Assembly: GCF_902506535.1 (NCBI RefSeq)
Contig: NZ_LR733825.1
Location: 375,206-439,205 of the forward strand
DNA: 64,000 bases
Source of the DNA: Pseudomonas sp. 8Z
GTDB taxonomy: Bacteria; Pseudomonadota; Gammaproteobacteria; Pseudomonadales; Pseudomonadaceae
Reading direction: 5' to 3'
The notes beneath the pieces are model-generated. The model did not search any database, was not told the DNA's origin, and worked only from the letters and a program-made list of their open reading frames with translations. Each line of letters starts with the position of its first letter. The stretch's first letter is position 1. Below are positions 36,501-46,248 of this stretch, piece by piece. The position numbers were made by a program, and so were the translations under genes.

Positions 36501-36527
36501 GGGGTTAGCGCAAGCTAGCCCCTTTTT
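36501..36527 (+). terminator. Terminator of tRNA-Met
   Basis: GGGGTTAGC / GCTAGCCCC with a GCAA loop and one mismatched pair, followed by TTTTT. Confidence 0.85.
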
Positions 36528-36573
36528 CGTTTCTGGGGTAGTGACTACACCTGTCTACAGCGGCTGATTCTGG

Positions 36574-36993
36574 CTAGTTGCTCCAGGGGTCTACCAGAGC
36601 AACGCCCAGCGTTTCGAAGTGGCGAATATTGCGAGTTGCGATCACGGCATCATGTAGCCGACCAATTGCAGCGATCTGTGCATCGGCCATGTCAACCACC
36701 CGCCCTTTAGCCTCAGTTTCTGCTGCTATACCTGCGTAGTACACAGCGGCATCTGCATCGAACGGCAGAATATTGCCTGCGAAGTCTTCATCAAACATGA
36801 CCGAGGTTACATCGAGCAATCCTTGCTTGCGCTTCCCGTCTGGCATTCTGGCAATGCCATAGAGAATTTCCGCAACGGTGATCGAGCTAATGACCAGGTT
36901 CCCGGCAGGCTGAGCGTCAACCCACTCTAGAACTTGGGCCGAAGGCTTGGCACGCATGAGTTCCGACAGCACGTTGGTATCGAGCAGGATCAT
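36574..36993 (-). CDS. PIN-domain toxin (VapC/FitB type)
   Basis: 139 residues, normal for VapC. PIN nuclease acidic residues: MILLDTNVLSELMR (first Asp, residue 5), ITVAEILYGIARMP (Glu), KGRVVDMADAQIAA (Asp) and ATRNIRHFETLG. It would cleave RNA, commonly tRNA or rRNA, when freed from its antitoxin. Its ATG overlaps the antitoxin stop by one base (TAATG), the typical operon. It lies just downstream of the tRNA-Met and before an integrase remnant, which suggests arrival on an integrated element. Confidence 0.93.
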   Translation of the reverse strand: MILLDTNVLSELMRAKPSAQVLEWVDAQPAGNLVISSITVAEILYGIARMPDGKRKQGLLDVTSVMFDEDFAGNILPFDADAAVYYAGIAAETEAKGRVVDMADAQIAAIGRLHDAVIATRNIRHFETLGVALVDPWSN

Positions 36994-37235
36994 TAATCGA
37001 AGCTCGCTGCACGGGCTTTGGTTTTGCGCTCTGGCAACTCAAGGTCAGCCCCACCGACAGCGGCAAAACGGGAGTGAATACGACTGCCTAGGCCCCCACG
37101 CTTTTCTTGGCGTGACAGAGCCTGGCGAATGATGAACCGGACTTCTTCCTCCATCGAGCGACCATGGCTAGCCGCGACAATACGCAGCTGGGCTTTCAAG
37201 TCGTCGTCGAGGTTTCGAATAGTGATAGCAGCCAT
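36993..37235 (-). CDS. Antitoxin of the VapBC/FitAB type
   Basis: 80 residues. N-terminal ribbon-helix-helix: MAAITIRNLDDDLKAQLRIV, then AASHGRSMEEEVRFIIRQAL, as in FitA/Phd-like antitoxins; the tail (KTKARAASFD) is the toxin-binding part. ATG 37235 is supported by the SD sequence GGGAGGTC eight bases upstream; the longer frame to 37307 is not. It overlaps the toxin start by one base. It would bind its own promoter as a complex. Confidence 0.92.
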   Translation of the reverse strand: MAAITIRNLDDDLKAQLRIVAASHGRSMEEEVRFIIRQALSRQEKRGGLGSRIHSRFAAVGGADLELPERKTKARAASFD

Positions 37236-37354
37236 AGTGACCTCCCATGGGTTCAGTGCAATCATTGATAGCATACATGCACGCAAGTTACACGAATACC
37301 AATGCATGACCGTTTTGGTTGAGAGCGGAGAGCCTAAGCTCCGGCTCCAAATGA

Positions 37355-37579
37355 TCAGGCTGCGCGTGCATAGCGCATGGTCATGGCGATGGACGAGTGC
37401 CCGAGGATGCGCTGCAGGCCCAGGATGTCACCACCGCCCATCATGTAATGGCTAGCGAGGGTGTGCCGGAGGGTGTGGGTTATCTGGTCAGGCGTATGGA
37501 ATCCGCAACACATGTAGGCAGAACGCAATGCCGACCGGCAAGGCATGAACAGACGACCATTGCTGGACTTCTTTGCCAT
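37355..37579 (-). pseudogene. Remnant of a phage-type tyrosine integrase
   Basis: Only the C-terminal ~75 codons remain. LRHTLASHYMMGGGDILGLQRILGHSSIAMTMRYARA contains the RHxxH-type helix and the catalytic tyrosine in TMRYA. A whole integrase is over 300 residues. The 5' part is missing and the next plus-strand gene begins shortly after, so the element decayed. Its place beside tRNA-Met fits a degraded integrative element. Confidence 0.85.
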
Positions 37580-37687
37580 ATCGGCGATGTAAGATTGGAG
37601 ACATTCTGCCCGGCGTATGTGGGCCGCAATGTTAGGCGTTCTATGCTATGAACAATGGCTTGTGTGCCGTGGAGCGAAAGTGCCGTG

Positions 37688-38776
37688 ATGAGTCGGTTGT
37701 TCCCTGTGCTGGACCCATTGCATGGGATGCCTCAGGAGACTCTGCAGGCCTTCGAGCAGTGGTATCGGCTGGCGAAGATTGCGCAGATTCGCTATGTCGC
37801 TTTTCTGACCGCAGCGCTTTACCTGATATATGCGGCCATCGAGCAGAGTGTTGCGGATGATTTGTCGCTAGCACGTCTGATCGTGCATGGGCTGTTGGTA
37901 CCGGGGGCGCTGCTGCTCACCGCGTTTCTGAGTTTTCGTCCGCAGCGACAGGCGTTGATGTTGGGGTTGCTGACGGTTGCGCCGGTTTTGGCTGTGTTGG
38001 CCAATCTCTACTTCAACTTCGGTACGCCAAATTTTGCGGTTTACGCGCCAGAGATTTACTTGAACCTGATCTGGACGTTTTCCGTCGCGGGATTGGCGCT
38101 CAAGCGCGCCATGGTTGCGTCTTTGATGTCGTTGTCAGCGATTGTGCTGGTCACTTTTGAGCCTTCGCTTGCGCCAGGGCCGCAGCGCCTGCATCTGATC
38201 TGGGTGTTGGCGTCATTTTCCTTTGGCTTTCTCAGTGCCTTTATCCTGGAAAGGGCGCATAAGCTGATGTTTCTGCACCAGGATCGTCTGGAGTTGAGTG
38301 CCAATCTCGATGGTTTGACGGGGTTGTGGAACCGTTTGTGCACGGAGCGGTTTCTCGCCGAGCAAGCGGAGCGTGCCAATCGTTATGGCACGCGGTTTTC
38401 TGTGGCGCTGATTGATATTGACCATTTCAAGAGTGTCAATGACACCCATGGTCATGCCGTGGGCGATGTGGTGTTGTGCCAGTTCGCGGCTTTGTTGCGC
38501 GAGAACGTGCGCTCTGTGGATAAGGTTGGGCGCCTGGGCGGTGAGGAGTTTCTCATCGTGCTGCCGGAGATTGGCGCGCCCCAGGCAGAGTTGGCCGTAC
38601 GAGCTTTGCGTCAGCGTATCAATGGTTTTATTTTCGACACGGTGCAGCGCAAGACCGCCAGTGTCGGTATTGCCGAATATTGTCCGGGAGAAAGCCTGCA
38701 AGACCTGCTGCTGCGCGCTGATCAGGCCATGTACAAGGCGAAGGCCAAGGGCCGTGATTGCATCGAAGTGCTCTGA
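37688..38776 (+). CDS. Membrane-anchored diguanylate cyclase (GGDEF)
   Basis: 362 residues from ATG 37688 (an ATG at 37655 would add 11 residues). Six or so membrane helices occupy residues ~30-190. The GGDEF domain follows (residues ~210-362): LDGLTGLWNR, IDIDHFKSVNDTHGHAVGD, and the active site RLGGEEFLIVLP. RSVD five residues before it is the RxxD inhibitory I-site, so product inhibition by c-di-GMP is expected. No sensory domain other than the helices is evident. It lies next to a mobile remnant and upstream of sbcC. Confidence 0.92.
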   Translation: MSRLFPVLDPLHGMPQETLQAFEQWYRLAKIAQIRYVAFLTAALYLIYAAIEQSVADDLSLARLIVHGLLVPGALLLTAFLSFRPQRQALMLGLLTVAPVLAVLANLYFNFGTPNFAVYAPEIYLNLIWTFSVAGLALKRAMVASLMSLSAIVLVTFEPSLAPGPQRLHLIWVLASFSFGFLSAFILERAHKLMFLHQDRLELSANLDGLTGLWNRLCTERFLAEQAERANRYGTRFSVALIDIDHFKSVNDTHGHAVGDVVLCQFAALLRENVRSVDKVGRLGGEEFLIVLPEIGAPQAELAVRALRQRINGFIFDTVQRKTASVGIAEYCPGESLQDLLLRADQAMYKAKAKGRDCIEVL

Positions 38777-38841
38777 CAACAAGGCTGCGCCTGCGCCAGG
38801 ATATGCCAGAATGAGCGCCTTCAACGGCTTACGACCTGTGC

Positions 38842-41800
38842 ATGAAAATCCTCAGCCTGCGCCTCAAGAACCTTAATTCCCTCAAGGGTGAATGGAAGAT
38901 CGACTTCGCCGCCGAGCCCTTTGCCGGTAGCGGTCTGTTCGCCATTACCGGGCCTACCGGCGCGGGCAAGACCACGCTGCTCGACGCCATCTGCCTGGCC
39001 CTGTATCACCGTACGCCGCGCATGAGCACGCTGTCGGCCAACGGTAATGAACTGATGACCCGGCACACTGCCGACTGCCTGGCCGAGGTCGAGTTCGAGG
39101 TGAAGGGGCAAGGCTACCGCGCCTTCTGGAGCCAGCGCCGCGCGCGCGACAAGATCGATGGCGCGTTGCAGGCGCCCAAGGTGGAGCTGGCGCGTATCGC
39201 GGATGGCGAAATTCTGGCGGACAAAACTAAAGAGAAAGAGAACTTAACTGTTGAACTAACAGGGTTGGACTTTGGCCGCTTCACGAAATCCATGCTGTTG
39301 GCCCAGGGTGGTTTTGCCGCGTTTCTAGATGCTGACAGCAAAGAGAGAGCCGCATTGCTGGAGCAACTCACTGGCACCGAGGTCTACGGGCAGATTTCCC
39401 AGCAGGTCTATGAGCGCACCAAGTCCGCCGAACAGGCGTTGGGCCTGCTGAAAAGCCGCGCTCAGGGCATGGAGTTGCTGGACGAGGCGCAGCGTGCCGA
39501 GCTGCAGGCCGAAACCGAGCGTTTGGCGCAGGAGCAGGCTCCGCTGCTGAGTGAACAACAGACGCTGTTGGCCGGGCAGCGCTGGCGGGAGGCGCTGTTG
39601 CGTGCCGAACAACAAGTCGGCGAGGCAGAGCAAGGACTGGAGCAGGCCCGACAGCGTCAGGTCGCAGCGACCGATGACCTGCAGCGCCTGGCCGCCAGTG
39701 AGCCTGCCGCACGCCTGCTGCCACTGCATCAGGCCTGGCAGCAGGCGCAGCACGATTGCCAGCAGGCTGAACAAGGGCTTCTCACGCTACGCGAGCAGAT
39801 GCAGGCCTGCGCCGAGCGTGAGCGTCAGGCGCTGTGGCAGGCCAGCCGCTATGCCGCGCATTGGCGTGACGAGTGCCAGGCCGCTCTGACGCAGGTGCAG
39901 CATCAGTACGCCGAGATGCAAGCCTGGTTGAGCGAGCGCAGCCAGCAGGCGCGCTTGGGCGAGCTGCTCAGTGGCTGGGATGAGCGCTTCACGCAGAAGG
40001 CCAAGGCTGAGCAAGCGCTGCAGGTCGCGCAAACGCGCTTGAGCGAATCCACCGCACAACTGGCGACGTTGCAACGCCAGCGTGACGAGCAGGGCGTGCG
40101 CCTGGCAACGCTGCAGCAGCAGGTGCAGCACGCGCATGATGCCGAGGTGCAGCAGCATGACGCCGTGCAGCGTTTGCTGGATGAGGCGGGAGAGGCGGGC
40201 TTGCACCAGGACTGGCTGCGCCTGCAAGCCCGCAGCCGAGTGTTCGACCGCTTGCAGCAACTGGCGCAGGGCCGTGAGGCGCTGAGCACCCAACTGGCCG
40301 AATTGCCGCTGCGTCTGGCCGATCTGCAGAGGCGGCAGGCAGACAAGAACACCGAGATCAATGCCCTACGCGAGCGTTACAAGGCGCTCAAGCAGCAGAT
40401 CAGCGACAAGGAAAAGCTGCTGGAGCAGGAACAGCGCATTCAGGATCTGGAGGCCCATCGCGCCCGCTTGCAGCCAGGTGAGGCCTGCCCGCTGTGCGGC
40501 TCGCACGAGCATCCGGCGATCAGCCAGTACCAGGCGCTAAACGTCTCCGCTACCGAGCAGGCACTGGCGCAGTGCCGCAGTGAGTTGGGCGAGCTGGAGA
40601 CTCAGGGCGCCAATCTGCGTGATGAGCTGACCCGCCTGGCCACGCAGATCGAGCAGGTGCAGGCGCAACAGGCTCAGGCCCAAGCGCACTTGCTGCCGTT
40701 GGATCAGCAGTGGCAGCAGCAACTAAACGCGCATGACATCCATCTGCAGAACGTCGCCGATCTGGGCCACATGCTGCAGCAGCACGAGCAGGAACTGGCT
40801 GCACTACAAGTGCGTCAGGATGCCGTACAGGCGCAGCAAAGCGAATTGCAGCGCCTGCGTGAACAACGCGAAAAAGCCGAGCGCGAACAGGCCGAAGCCG
40901 AGCGGCAGCAGGCGTTGCTCAGCCGTGATCTGGACAACCTCCAGGCGCGTCTGGCCGAGCAGCAGGCGCATCTGAGTCATCTGCACAACGAGCAGGCGCA
41001 GCAGGCCCAAGCGCTACTGGCCAGTCTGCAAGGCTTCGTCAGCGAGCTGCCCGCCGACAGCGCAGGCTGGTTGATGCAGCAGAAAACCGCCTGGCAAGCC
41101 TGGCAGCAAGCGCAGGCTCGCGAACAGCAGTTGTTACAACTCGCACGTGAGGGTCAGAGACAACTGGACGAAGCCCAAACGCAGGCCGAGCACTGGCAAC
41201 AGCGTTGGCAGGGGACGGGGGCGCTGAGCCTGGAGGCTCTCGTACCGGCAGCCGACCCGCAGCAGGCACTGCGCGAGGCGGCCGAGCGGCTGGCTGCCAC
41301 CCAGCGTGAACGCGATGGCCTGGCCGGTAGCGAACAGGCCCAGGTCGCCTTGCACCAGCGCCAGCGGGCGCGTCTGTTCGAGTGCCAGCAGGCCTGGGAG
41401 CAGGCGTTGGCGAGCAGCCCCTTCGCTGATCAGGCCGCGTTCGAAGTGGCTGTGCTAAGCGATGACGAACGCCAGCGACTGCAGCAGCTCAAGACCGAGC
41501 TTGAGCGCACACATACCCAGGTCGCCACGCTCCAGGCAGCGGCGCAGACCGAGGTGCAGCGTTTATTGGCTGCGCCGCAGACCAGCCTGAGCCTGGCTGA
41601 ACTGGCCAGGCAGATGCAGGTGCTGCAGGAGCGTGTGCGTGCGCTGAATGAGCGCCAGGGCGAGCTGCGCGCGCAATTGCAGGCCGACGAGGCGCGGCGC
41701 AGCAGCCAGCAGGCGCTGTTCGCCAAGATCGCTGCGCAGGAGAGCGAGCAGCACCTGTGGCAGCAGCTCAATGGCCTGATCGGATCGGCCGATGGCGCCA

Positions 41801-42276
41801 AGTTCCGCAAGTTCGCCCAGGGCCTGACCCTCGATCACCTGATCCACCTGGCCAACCGACAACTGATGCGCTTGCACGGGCGCTACCAGTTGGCGCGCAA
41901 GAGCAGTGGTGAACTTGAGCTGGAAGTGCGCGACACCTGGCAGGCCGACGTGGCGCGCGATTGCCGCACGCTTTCCGGTGGCGAGAGCTTTCTGGTCAGC
42001 CTGGCCTTGGCCCTGGCGCTGTCGGATCTGGTCAGCCACAAGACCAGCATCGACTCTCTGTTCCTCGACGAAGGCTTCGGCACGCTGGACGGCGAGACGC
42101 TGGAAGTGGCGCTCGACGCTCTGGACAACCTCAACGCCAGCGGCAAGACCATCGGCGTGATCAGCCACGTCGAGGCGATGAAGGAACGCATTCCCGTGCA
42201 ATTGCGGGTACACAAGGGCGTCGGCCTCGGCTACAGCCGGCTCGACGCGCGTTTTGCGCTAAAGGAAGGAGCGTAG
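38842..42276 (+). CDS. sbcC: Exonuclease subunit SbcC
   Basis: 1144 residues, complete. SMC-like ATPase: Walker A GPTGAGKTTLLDAI (residues ~38-51) at the N-terminus, long Gln-rich coiled coils, zinc hook CPLCGS near residue ~551, and a C-terminal ABC signature LSGGESFLVSLALALAL with Walker B SLFLDEGFGTLD. With SbcD it forms the Mre11-Rad50-type complex that cuts hairpins and double-strand ends. No sbcD is found upstream; a diguanylate cyclase gene is there instead. Confidence 0.95.
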   Translation: MKILSLRLKNLNSLKGEWKIDFAAEPFAGSGLFAITGPTGAGKTTLLDAICLALYHRTPRMSTLSANGNELMTRHTADCLAEVEFEVKGQGYRAFWSQRRARDKIDGALQAPKVELARIADGEILADKTKEKENLTVELTGLDFGRFTKSMLLAQGGFAAFLDADSKERAALLEQLTGTEVYGQISQQVYERTKSAEQALGLLKSRAQGMELLDEAQRAELQAETERLAQEQAPLLSEQQTLLAGQRWREALLRAEQQVGEAEQGLEQARQRQVAATDDLQRLAASEPAARLLPLHQAWQQAQHDCQQAEQGLLTLREQMQACAERERQALWQASRYAAHWRDECQAALTQVQHQYAEMQAWLSERSQQARLGELLSGWDERFTQKAKAEQALQVAQTRLSESTAQLATLQRQRDEQGVRLATLQQQVQHAHDAEVQQHDAVQRLLDEAGEAGLHQDWLRLQARSRVFDRLQQLAQGREALSTQLAELPLRLADLQRRQADKNTEINALRERYKALKQQISDKEKLLEQEQRIQDLEAHRARLQPGEACPLCGSHEHPAISQYQALNVSATEQALAQCRSELGELETQGANLRDELTRLATQIEQVQAQQAQAQAHLLPLDQQWQQQLNAHDIHLQNVADLGHMLQQHEQELAALQVRQDAVQAQQSELQRLREQREKAEREQAEAERQQALLSRDLDNLQARLAEQQAHLSHLHNEQAQQAQALLASLQGFVSELPADSAGWLMQQKTAWQAWQQAQAREQQLLQLAREGQRQLDEAQTQAEHWQQRWQGTGALSLEALVPAADPQQALREAAERLAATQRERDGLAGSEQAQVALHQRQRARLFECQQAWEQALASSPFADQAAFEVAVLSDDERQRLQQLKTELERTHTQVATLQAAAQTEVQRLLAAPQTSLSLAELARQMQVLQERVRALNERQGELRAQLQADEARRSSQQALFAKIAAQESEQHLWQQLNGLIGSADGAKFRKFAQGLTLDHLIHLANRQLMRLHGRYQLARKSSGELELEVRDTWQADVARDCRTLSGGESFLVSLALALALSDLVSHKTSIDSLFLDEGFGTLDGETLEVALDALDNLNASGKTIGVISHVEAMKERIPVQLRVHKGVGLGYSRLDARFALKEGA

Positions 42277-42278
42277 CG

Positions 42279-42821
42279 ATGCTGATGCGAGTGAAGGATT
42301 CCACTCTCTTGGTGATCGACCTGCAGGAGCGGCTGTTGCCGGCCATCGACGGCGGGGCGGCGGTGGTCGAGCAGGCCGCCTGGCTGGTGCAGGTGGCGCA
42401 GCGCCTGCAGGTGCCGGTGATCGCCACCGAGCAGTATCCCAAGGGGCTGGGTTACACCGAACCGAGCCTGCATGAGCTGCTGCCGGGGGACGGGCTGCGC
42501 GAGAAGATTCATTTCTCGGCAACCTCCGGTGCCGGGGTGTTCGATTTGCCCGGTGGCGAACGCCAGCAGTTCGTGGTCTGCGGCACGGAAACCCATGTCT
42601 GCGTGCTGCAGACGGTCATGGGCCTGTTGGCCGCAGGGCGCGAGGTGTTCGTGGTGGACGAGGCCGTCGGTTCGCGCCGCCCGCGTGACAAGGCGCTGGG
42701 CCTGGCGCGTATGGCGCGTGCCGGTGCGGTGATCGTCTCGCGTGAGATGGTTGCCTTTGAATGGCTGGAGCAGGCCGGAACCGACATATTTCGTGAGATT
42801 AGCCGGGGCTTTATCCGCTGA
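42279..42821 (+). CDS. Isochorismatase-like cysteine hydrolase
   Basis: 180 residues from ATG 42279, with SD AAGGAG about eight bases upstream, two bases after the sbcC stop. Fold: LVIDLQERLLPAI (catalytic Asp, residue ~14), ATEQYPKGLG, KIHFSATS (Lys) and VVCGTETHVCVLQTVMGL (nucleophile Cys). This YcaC-like branch hydrolyses amides or esters, but the substrate is not known. Probably co-transcribed with sbcC. Confidence 0.9.
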   Translation: MLMRVKDSTLLVIDLQERLLPAIDGGAAVVEQAAWLVQVAQRLQVPVIATEQYPKGLGYTEPSLHELLPGDGLREKIHFSATSGAGVFDLPGGERQQFVVCGTETHVCVLQTVMGLLAAGREVFVVDEAVGSRRPRDKALGLARMARAGAVIVSREMVAFEWLEQAGTDIFREISRGFIR

Positions 42822-42852
42822 ACAATCGCGCCCCAAGCCTTTTTCGGCGGGC

Positions 42853-43854
42853 TTAGCGCCAGTGATTCTGGCGCCAGGTGTTGCGCTGGGCGGCGTCTTT
42901 GAACGTCCAGGCCACCAGGCGGCTCTGCTTCTGCCCCTGGGACATACCGAGAATCCGCACGTCGATGGCGCCGGCCTTGTCTAGCCACGCTTGCAACAGT
43001 TCGACGTTACTGCCCTTGGACACCAGGCTGCTGAACCACAGGATCTGCTCGGCCACCTGCGCGCTTTCGCTGGCCATGCGTTTGAGGAAGGCCGCTTCAC
43101 CGCCGGGGCACCAGAGTTCGGCGGCCTGACCGCCGAAGTTGAGCAGCGGCAGCTTGCGCTTCGGGTCGAGCTTGCCGAGGTTGCGCCACTTGCGCGTGCT
43201 ACCGCTGCTGGCTTCGGCGGCGCTGGTATGGAAGGGCGGGTTGCACAGGGTCAGGTCGAAGCGCTCATCGCTATCGAGCAGGCCGAGAAAGATATGCTCG
43301 GCGTTGCTTTGCTGGCGCAGCTCGATGGCGCCGCTCAGTTGCGCGTTACCGTCGACGATGGCGCGTGCCGAGTTCAGAGCGGCGGCTGTGATATCGGCAC
43401 CGAGAAAGCGCCAGTGATATTCGCAATGTCCGATCAGCGGATAGATGCAGTTGGCGCCGACGCCGATATCCAGCGCGCGGATGTGCTCGCCATGGGGAAT
43501 CTGCCCATTGTTGTCGCTGGCCAGCAGGTCGGCGAGGTTGTGCAGGTAATCGGCGCGCCCAGGAATCGGCGGGCACAGGTAGCCTTCGGGGATATCCCAG
43601 TGCGCGATGCCGTAGTACTGGCGCAGCAGGGCGCGATTGAACACTTTGACCGCCGCCGGGTTGGCGAAATCAATGCTCGGCTTGCCGTAGGGATTGGTGA
43701 TGACGAAGCCGCCCAGTTCGGGGCTGACCTTGATCAGCGCGGGAAAGTCGTAGCGCCCCTTGTGGCGATTGCGTGGGTGTAGCTCGCCTTTGGCCGGCGT
43801 TGTCTTCACGGCAGCGGGAGATGGCTTGCGGGGGCGCTTAGGTGGTTGCGGCAT
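42853..43854 (-). CDS. rlmF: 23S rRNA (adenine-1618-N6)-methyltransferase
   Basis: 333 residues from ATG 43854. A basic N-terminal region ([12 protein letters not shown]) leads to [13 protein letters not shown] and the RlmF core: [18 protein letters not shown] (SAM site, residues ~147-164), [13 protein letters not shown] (catalytic NPPF, residues ~211-223), then [13 protein letters not shown]. It methylates A1618 of 23S rRNA. The open frame could run further upstream, to 44007, but that part encodes a repeat (MPLIFPL twice). A duplicated repeat unit separates it from the next gene. Confidence 0.93.
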   Translation of the reverse strand: MPQPPKRPRKPSPAAVKTTPAKGELHPRNRHKGRYDFPALIKVSPELGGFVITNPYGKPSIDFANPAAVKVFNRALLRQYYGIAHWDIPEGYLCPPIPGRADYLHNLADLLASDNNGQIPHGEHIRALDIGVGANCIYPLIGHCEYHWRFLGADITAAALNSARAIVDGNAQLSGAIELRQQSNAEHIFLGLLDSDERFDLTLCNPPFHTSAAEASSGSTRKWRNLGKLDPKRKLPLLNFGGQAAELWCPGGEAAFLKRMASESAQVAEQILWFSSLVSKGSNVELLQAWLDKAGAIDVRILGMSQGQKQSRLVAWTFKDAAQRNTWRQNHWR

Positions 43855-43933
43855 GGCGATCATCTGGTAGGCGGGCGCCGGATTTTCCCATAGTCGGGCT
43901 GGGCTTTGTAGGCGCGAGGAGTACAGCGGAAAA

Positions 43934-44054
43934 ATCAGCGGCATAACCGTTGTAGGGCGGGTGTAACCCGCCAAAAGGCCTCCGAGCGGGAAGATCAGTG
44001 GCATCAACCGCTGTAGAGCGGGTGTAACCCGCCAAAGGCCCTCAGAGCGGAAAA
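43934..44054. repeat. Tandem ~60-base repeat overlapping the SLC13 gene 3' end
   Basis: Units at 43934-43993 and 43994-44054, with a partial third leading into the coding end of the SLC13 gene. Each contains GTAGGGCGGGTGTAACCC (or the AGAG variant) and a stretch whose complement encodes MPLIFPL or VPLLFPL, the last residues of the neighbouring permease. It looks like duplication of the gene's tail together with a hairpin repeat. Confidence 0.8.
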
Positions 44055-45868
44055 AGCAGCGGCACCAGTGCCACGCTGACGATCATCACCAGCAGGGTGA
44101 AGGGCACGCCAACTCGTACGAAGTCGCCAAAACGATACTGGCCGGGACCAAGCACCAGCGTATTCACTGGCGAGGAGATCGGCGTCATGAATGCCGCCGA
44201 GGCGGCCAGGGCCACGGTCATGGCAAAGGGAAGCGGCGAGACGCCCAGCGCCTGCGCGGTGGCGATGGCTACCGGGGCCATCAGCACTGCCGTGGCGGTG
44301 TTGGAGATAAACAGGCCGATCAGTGCCGTGAGAGCGAAGAGGCAGGCGAGAATCAGCCGTGGCCCCGCATTGCCCAGGCCGCCAACCAGGCCCTGTACCG
44401 CCAGCTCGACGCCGCCGGTCTGTTGCAGTGCCTGGGCGAAGGGCAGCATGCCGACAATCAGGATCAGTGTTGGCCAGTGGATAGCGCGGTAGGCGCTGTC
44501 CAGGTCGATACAGCGGAACGCGCCCAGCAGCAGGCAGGCAATCAGCGCAGCTTGTACGTTGGGCATCAGGCCGCTGACCATCAGCCCCACCATCACCGCC
44601 AGGCTGAGCAGGGCGTAAGGCGCCTTGCGTGCGGCGGGTGCCACCTCGGCGACTTCCGCCGGCAGGCTGAGCACCAGAAAATCGCGGCTAAGCCCCTGCA
44701 AACGGTGGATATCGCGCCAGGCACCGGCTACCAGCAGGGTGTCGGAGGACTTGAGTTTCTCGTCCACCAGCACGCCCTCCAGCGCCTGGCCCTGGCGGCG
44801 TAGACCAACCACGTTGAGTTTGTGCTGCGAGCGAAAGCCCAGCTCCTGAATGGTCTTGCCCGGCAGTTGCGACTCCGGCGGCAGCGCCACTTCGGCCAGG
44901 CCCAACTCATGGGCGTGCAGGCTGAAGTAGGAGTGCGGCAGCGGCATGGGCTCAAGCCCCAGCGTTTGATAGCTGCCGAGTAGACCGATGGCGGGGCTGG
45001 CGATGTCCACCAGCAGCACGTCATTGGGCTCCAGTTGGGTATTGCCGCTGGCCATCAGCAGCAAGGTGCGCAGGCGCTGGCGGCGCTCGATGGCGATGAC
45101 GTTGATGCCATGCTCGCGGCGCAGTTGCAACTCGTTGAGCACCTGATTGGCCAGTGGCGAATCGGCGCGTACCTGTAGGCGCCGTTCACGTTCGCTGAGG
45201 CGATAACGCTCGGCCAGATCAGCCAGGGTCAGGCGTGGCGGTTCGGCGTTAGCGGCATCGCGGCGCACCAGCCAGCGTCGTGCCAGCAGCATGTAGCCAA
45301 CACCGAGCGCCAGGATGCTCAAACCGATGGGGGTGAAGGCGAAGAAGTTGAAACCATCGAGCCCGGCGCGGCGCAGTTCGGCATGCACCACCAGATTCGG
45401 CGGCGTGGCCACTAGGGTGAGCATGCCGCTGATCAGCCCGGCGAAGGCCAGCGGCATCATCAGTCGCGCCGGGGCAATGCGTAGGCGTGCGGCAACGCCG
45501 AGCACCACGGGGATGAAGATGGCGACCACGCCGGTGGAGCTCATCACCGAACCCAGACCGGCCACGGCCAGCATCAACAGAATCAGCAGACGCGTTTCGC
45601 TGCTGCCGGCTTTGGCCACCAACCAGTCGCCCAGGCGGTAGGCGATACCGGTGCGTACCAGGCCGTCACCGATGATGAACAGGGCGGCAATCAGGATGAC
45701 GTTGGCGTCGCTGAAACCGGCCAGCGTTTGCTGTAGATCGAGCACGCCGGTCAGTGGCAGTGCGACCAGCACCAGCAGGGCAACTACGTCCATGCGTGGC
45801 TTGCCGATGACGAAGAGGGTGACGGCGCCGGCCAGCAGGCCCAGCACCCAGAGCAGATCAGGATTCAT
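44042..45868 (-). CDS. SLC13-family permease with two RCK_C domains
   Basis: 608 residues. Helices occupy residues ~5-195 and ~410-605 (citrate/sodium-sulfate transporter type; [11 protein letters not shown] near residue 530 is a family signature). Between them lie two TrkA_C/RCK_C domains (~230-390), including [21 protein letters not shown] and [22 protein letters not shown]. These often sense ligands or cations. Substrate (sulfate, dicarboxylate or other anion) is not clear. The tail is overlapped by a tandem repeat. Confidence 0.88.
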   Translation of the reverse strand: MNPDLLWVLGLLAGAVTLFVIGKPRMDVVALLVLVALPLTGVLDLQQTLAGFSDANVILIAALFIIGDGLVRTGIAYRLGDWLVAKAGSSETRLLILLMLAVAGLGSVMSSTGVVAIFIPVVLGVAARLRIAPARLMMPLAFAGLISGMLTLVATPPNLVVHAELRRAGLDGFNFFAFTPIGLSILALGVGYMLLARRWLVRRDAANAEPPRLTLADLAERYRLSERERRLQVRADSPLANQVLNELQLRREHGINVIAIERRQRLRTLLLMASGNTQLEPNDVLLVDIASPAIGLLGSYQTLGLEPMPLPHSYFSLHAHELGLAEVALPPESQLPGKTIQELGFRSQHKLNVVGLRRQGQALEGVLVDEKLKSSDTLLVAGAWRDIHRLQGLSRDFLVLSLPAEVAEVAPAARKAPYALLSLAVMVGLMVSGLMPNVQAALIACLLLGAFRCIDLDSAYRAIHWPTLILIVGMLPFAQALQQTGGVELAVQGLVGGLGNAGPRLILACLFALTALIGLFISNTATAVLMAPVAIATAQALGVSPLPFAMTVALAASAAFMTPISSPVNTLVLGPGQYRFGDFVRVGVPFTLLVMIVSVALVPLLFPL

Positions 45869-45899
45869 CGCGCTTCCTATTGGCTAGGGCGCGATTATC

Positions 45900-46196
45900 T
45901 CAGGGATAACCGAGTGTGTTCTTGATCTGCTGCAGGTTGGCGGCGATCCAGCGCTTATCGAACGGCCCCCAGTCGCGGATGCGATAGTGCCCAGCATTGT
46001 TGCGTTCACCTGCGCCCTGCTCGAACTGGCAGTCGATATCCAGCTCGACCAGCGCGCTGAGCGTGTCTTGTGCTGTGCGCCGGGGCATGCCGGTGGCTTC
46101 CATCAGAGCCGGCACGCTGGTCGCTGCGCCGCTGTCGATCAGCCAGGCGACGTAGAGGCGGCGGTAGAAGCTGGTGCGGGTCTTGCTGATTTCCAT
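45900..46196 (-). CDS. Small winged-helix protein
   Basis: 98 residues from ATG 46196 (MEISKTRTSFYRRLYVAWLI). Helix-turn-helix-like segment SVPALMEATGMPRRTAQDTLSALVELDIDCQFEQ, then a basic/aromatic tail. It probably binds DNA, but no target is visible. The longer frame to 46349 would read through the preceding gene region. It lies between an SLC13 permease and an SRPBCC protein. Confidence 0.72.
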   Translation of the reverse strand: MEISKTRTSFYRRLYVAWLIDSGAATSVPALMEATGMPRRTAQDTLSALVELDIDCQFEQGAGERNNAGHYRIRDWGPFDKRWIAANLQQIKNTLGYP

Positions 46197-46248
46197 GGCA
46201 GGTCCTTGTCGAGGCAGGCGAGGGGGCGTCGAGCCAGGGGCTGGGGCG

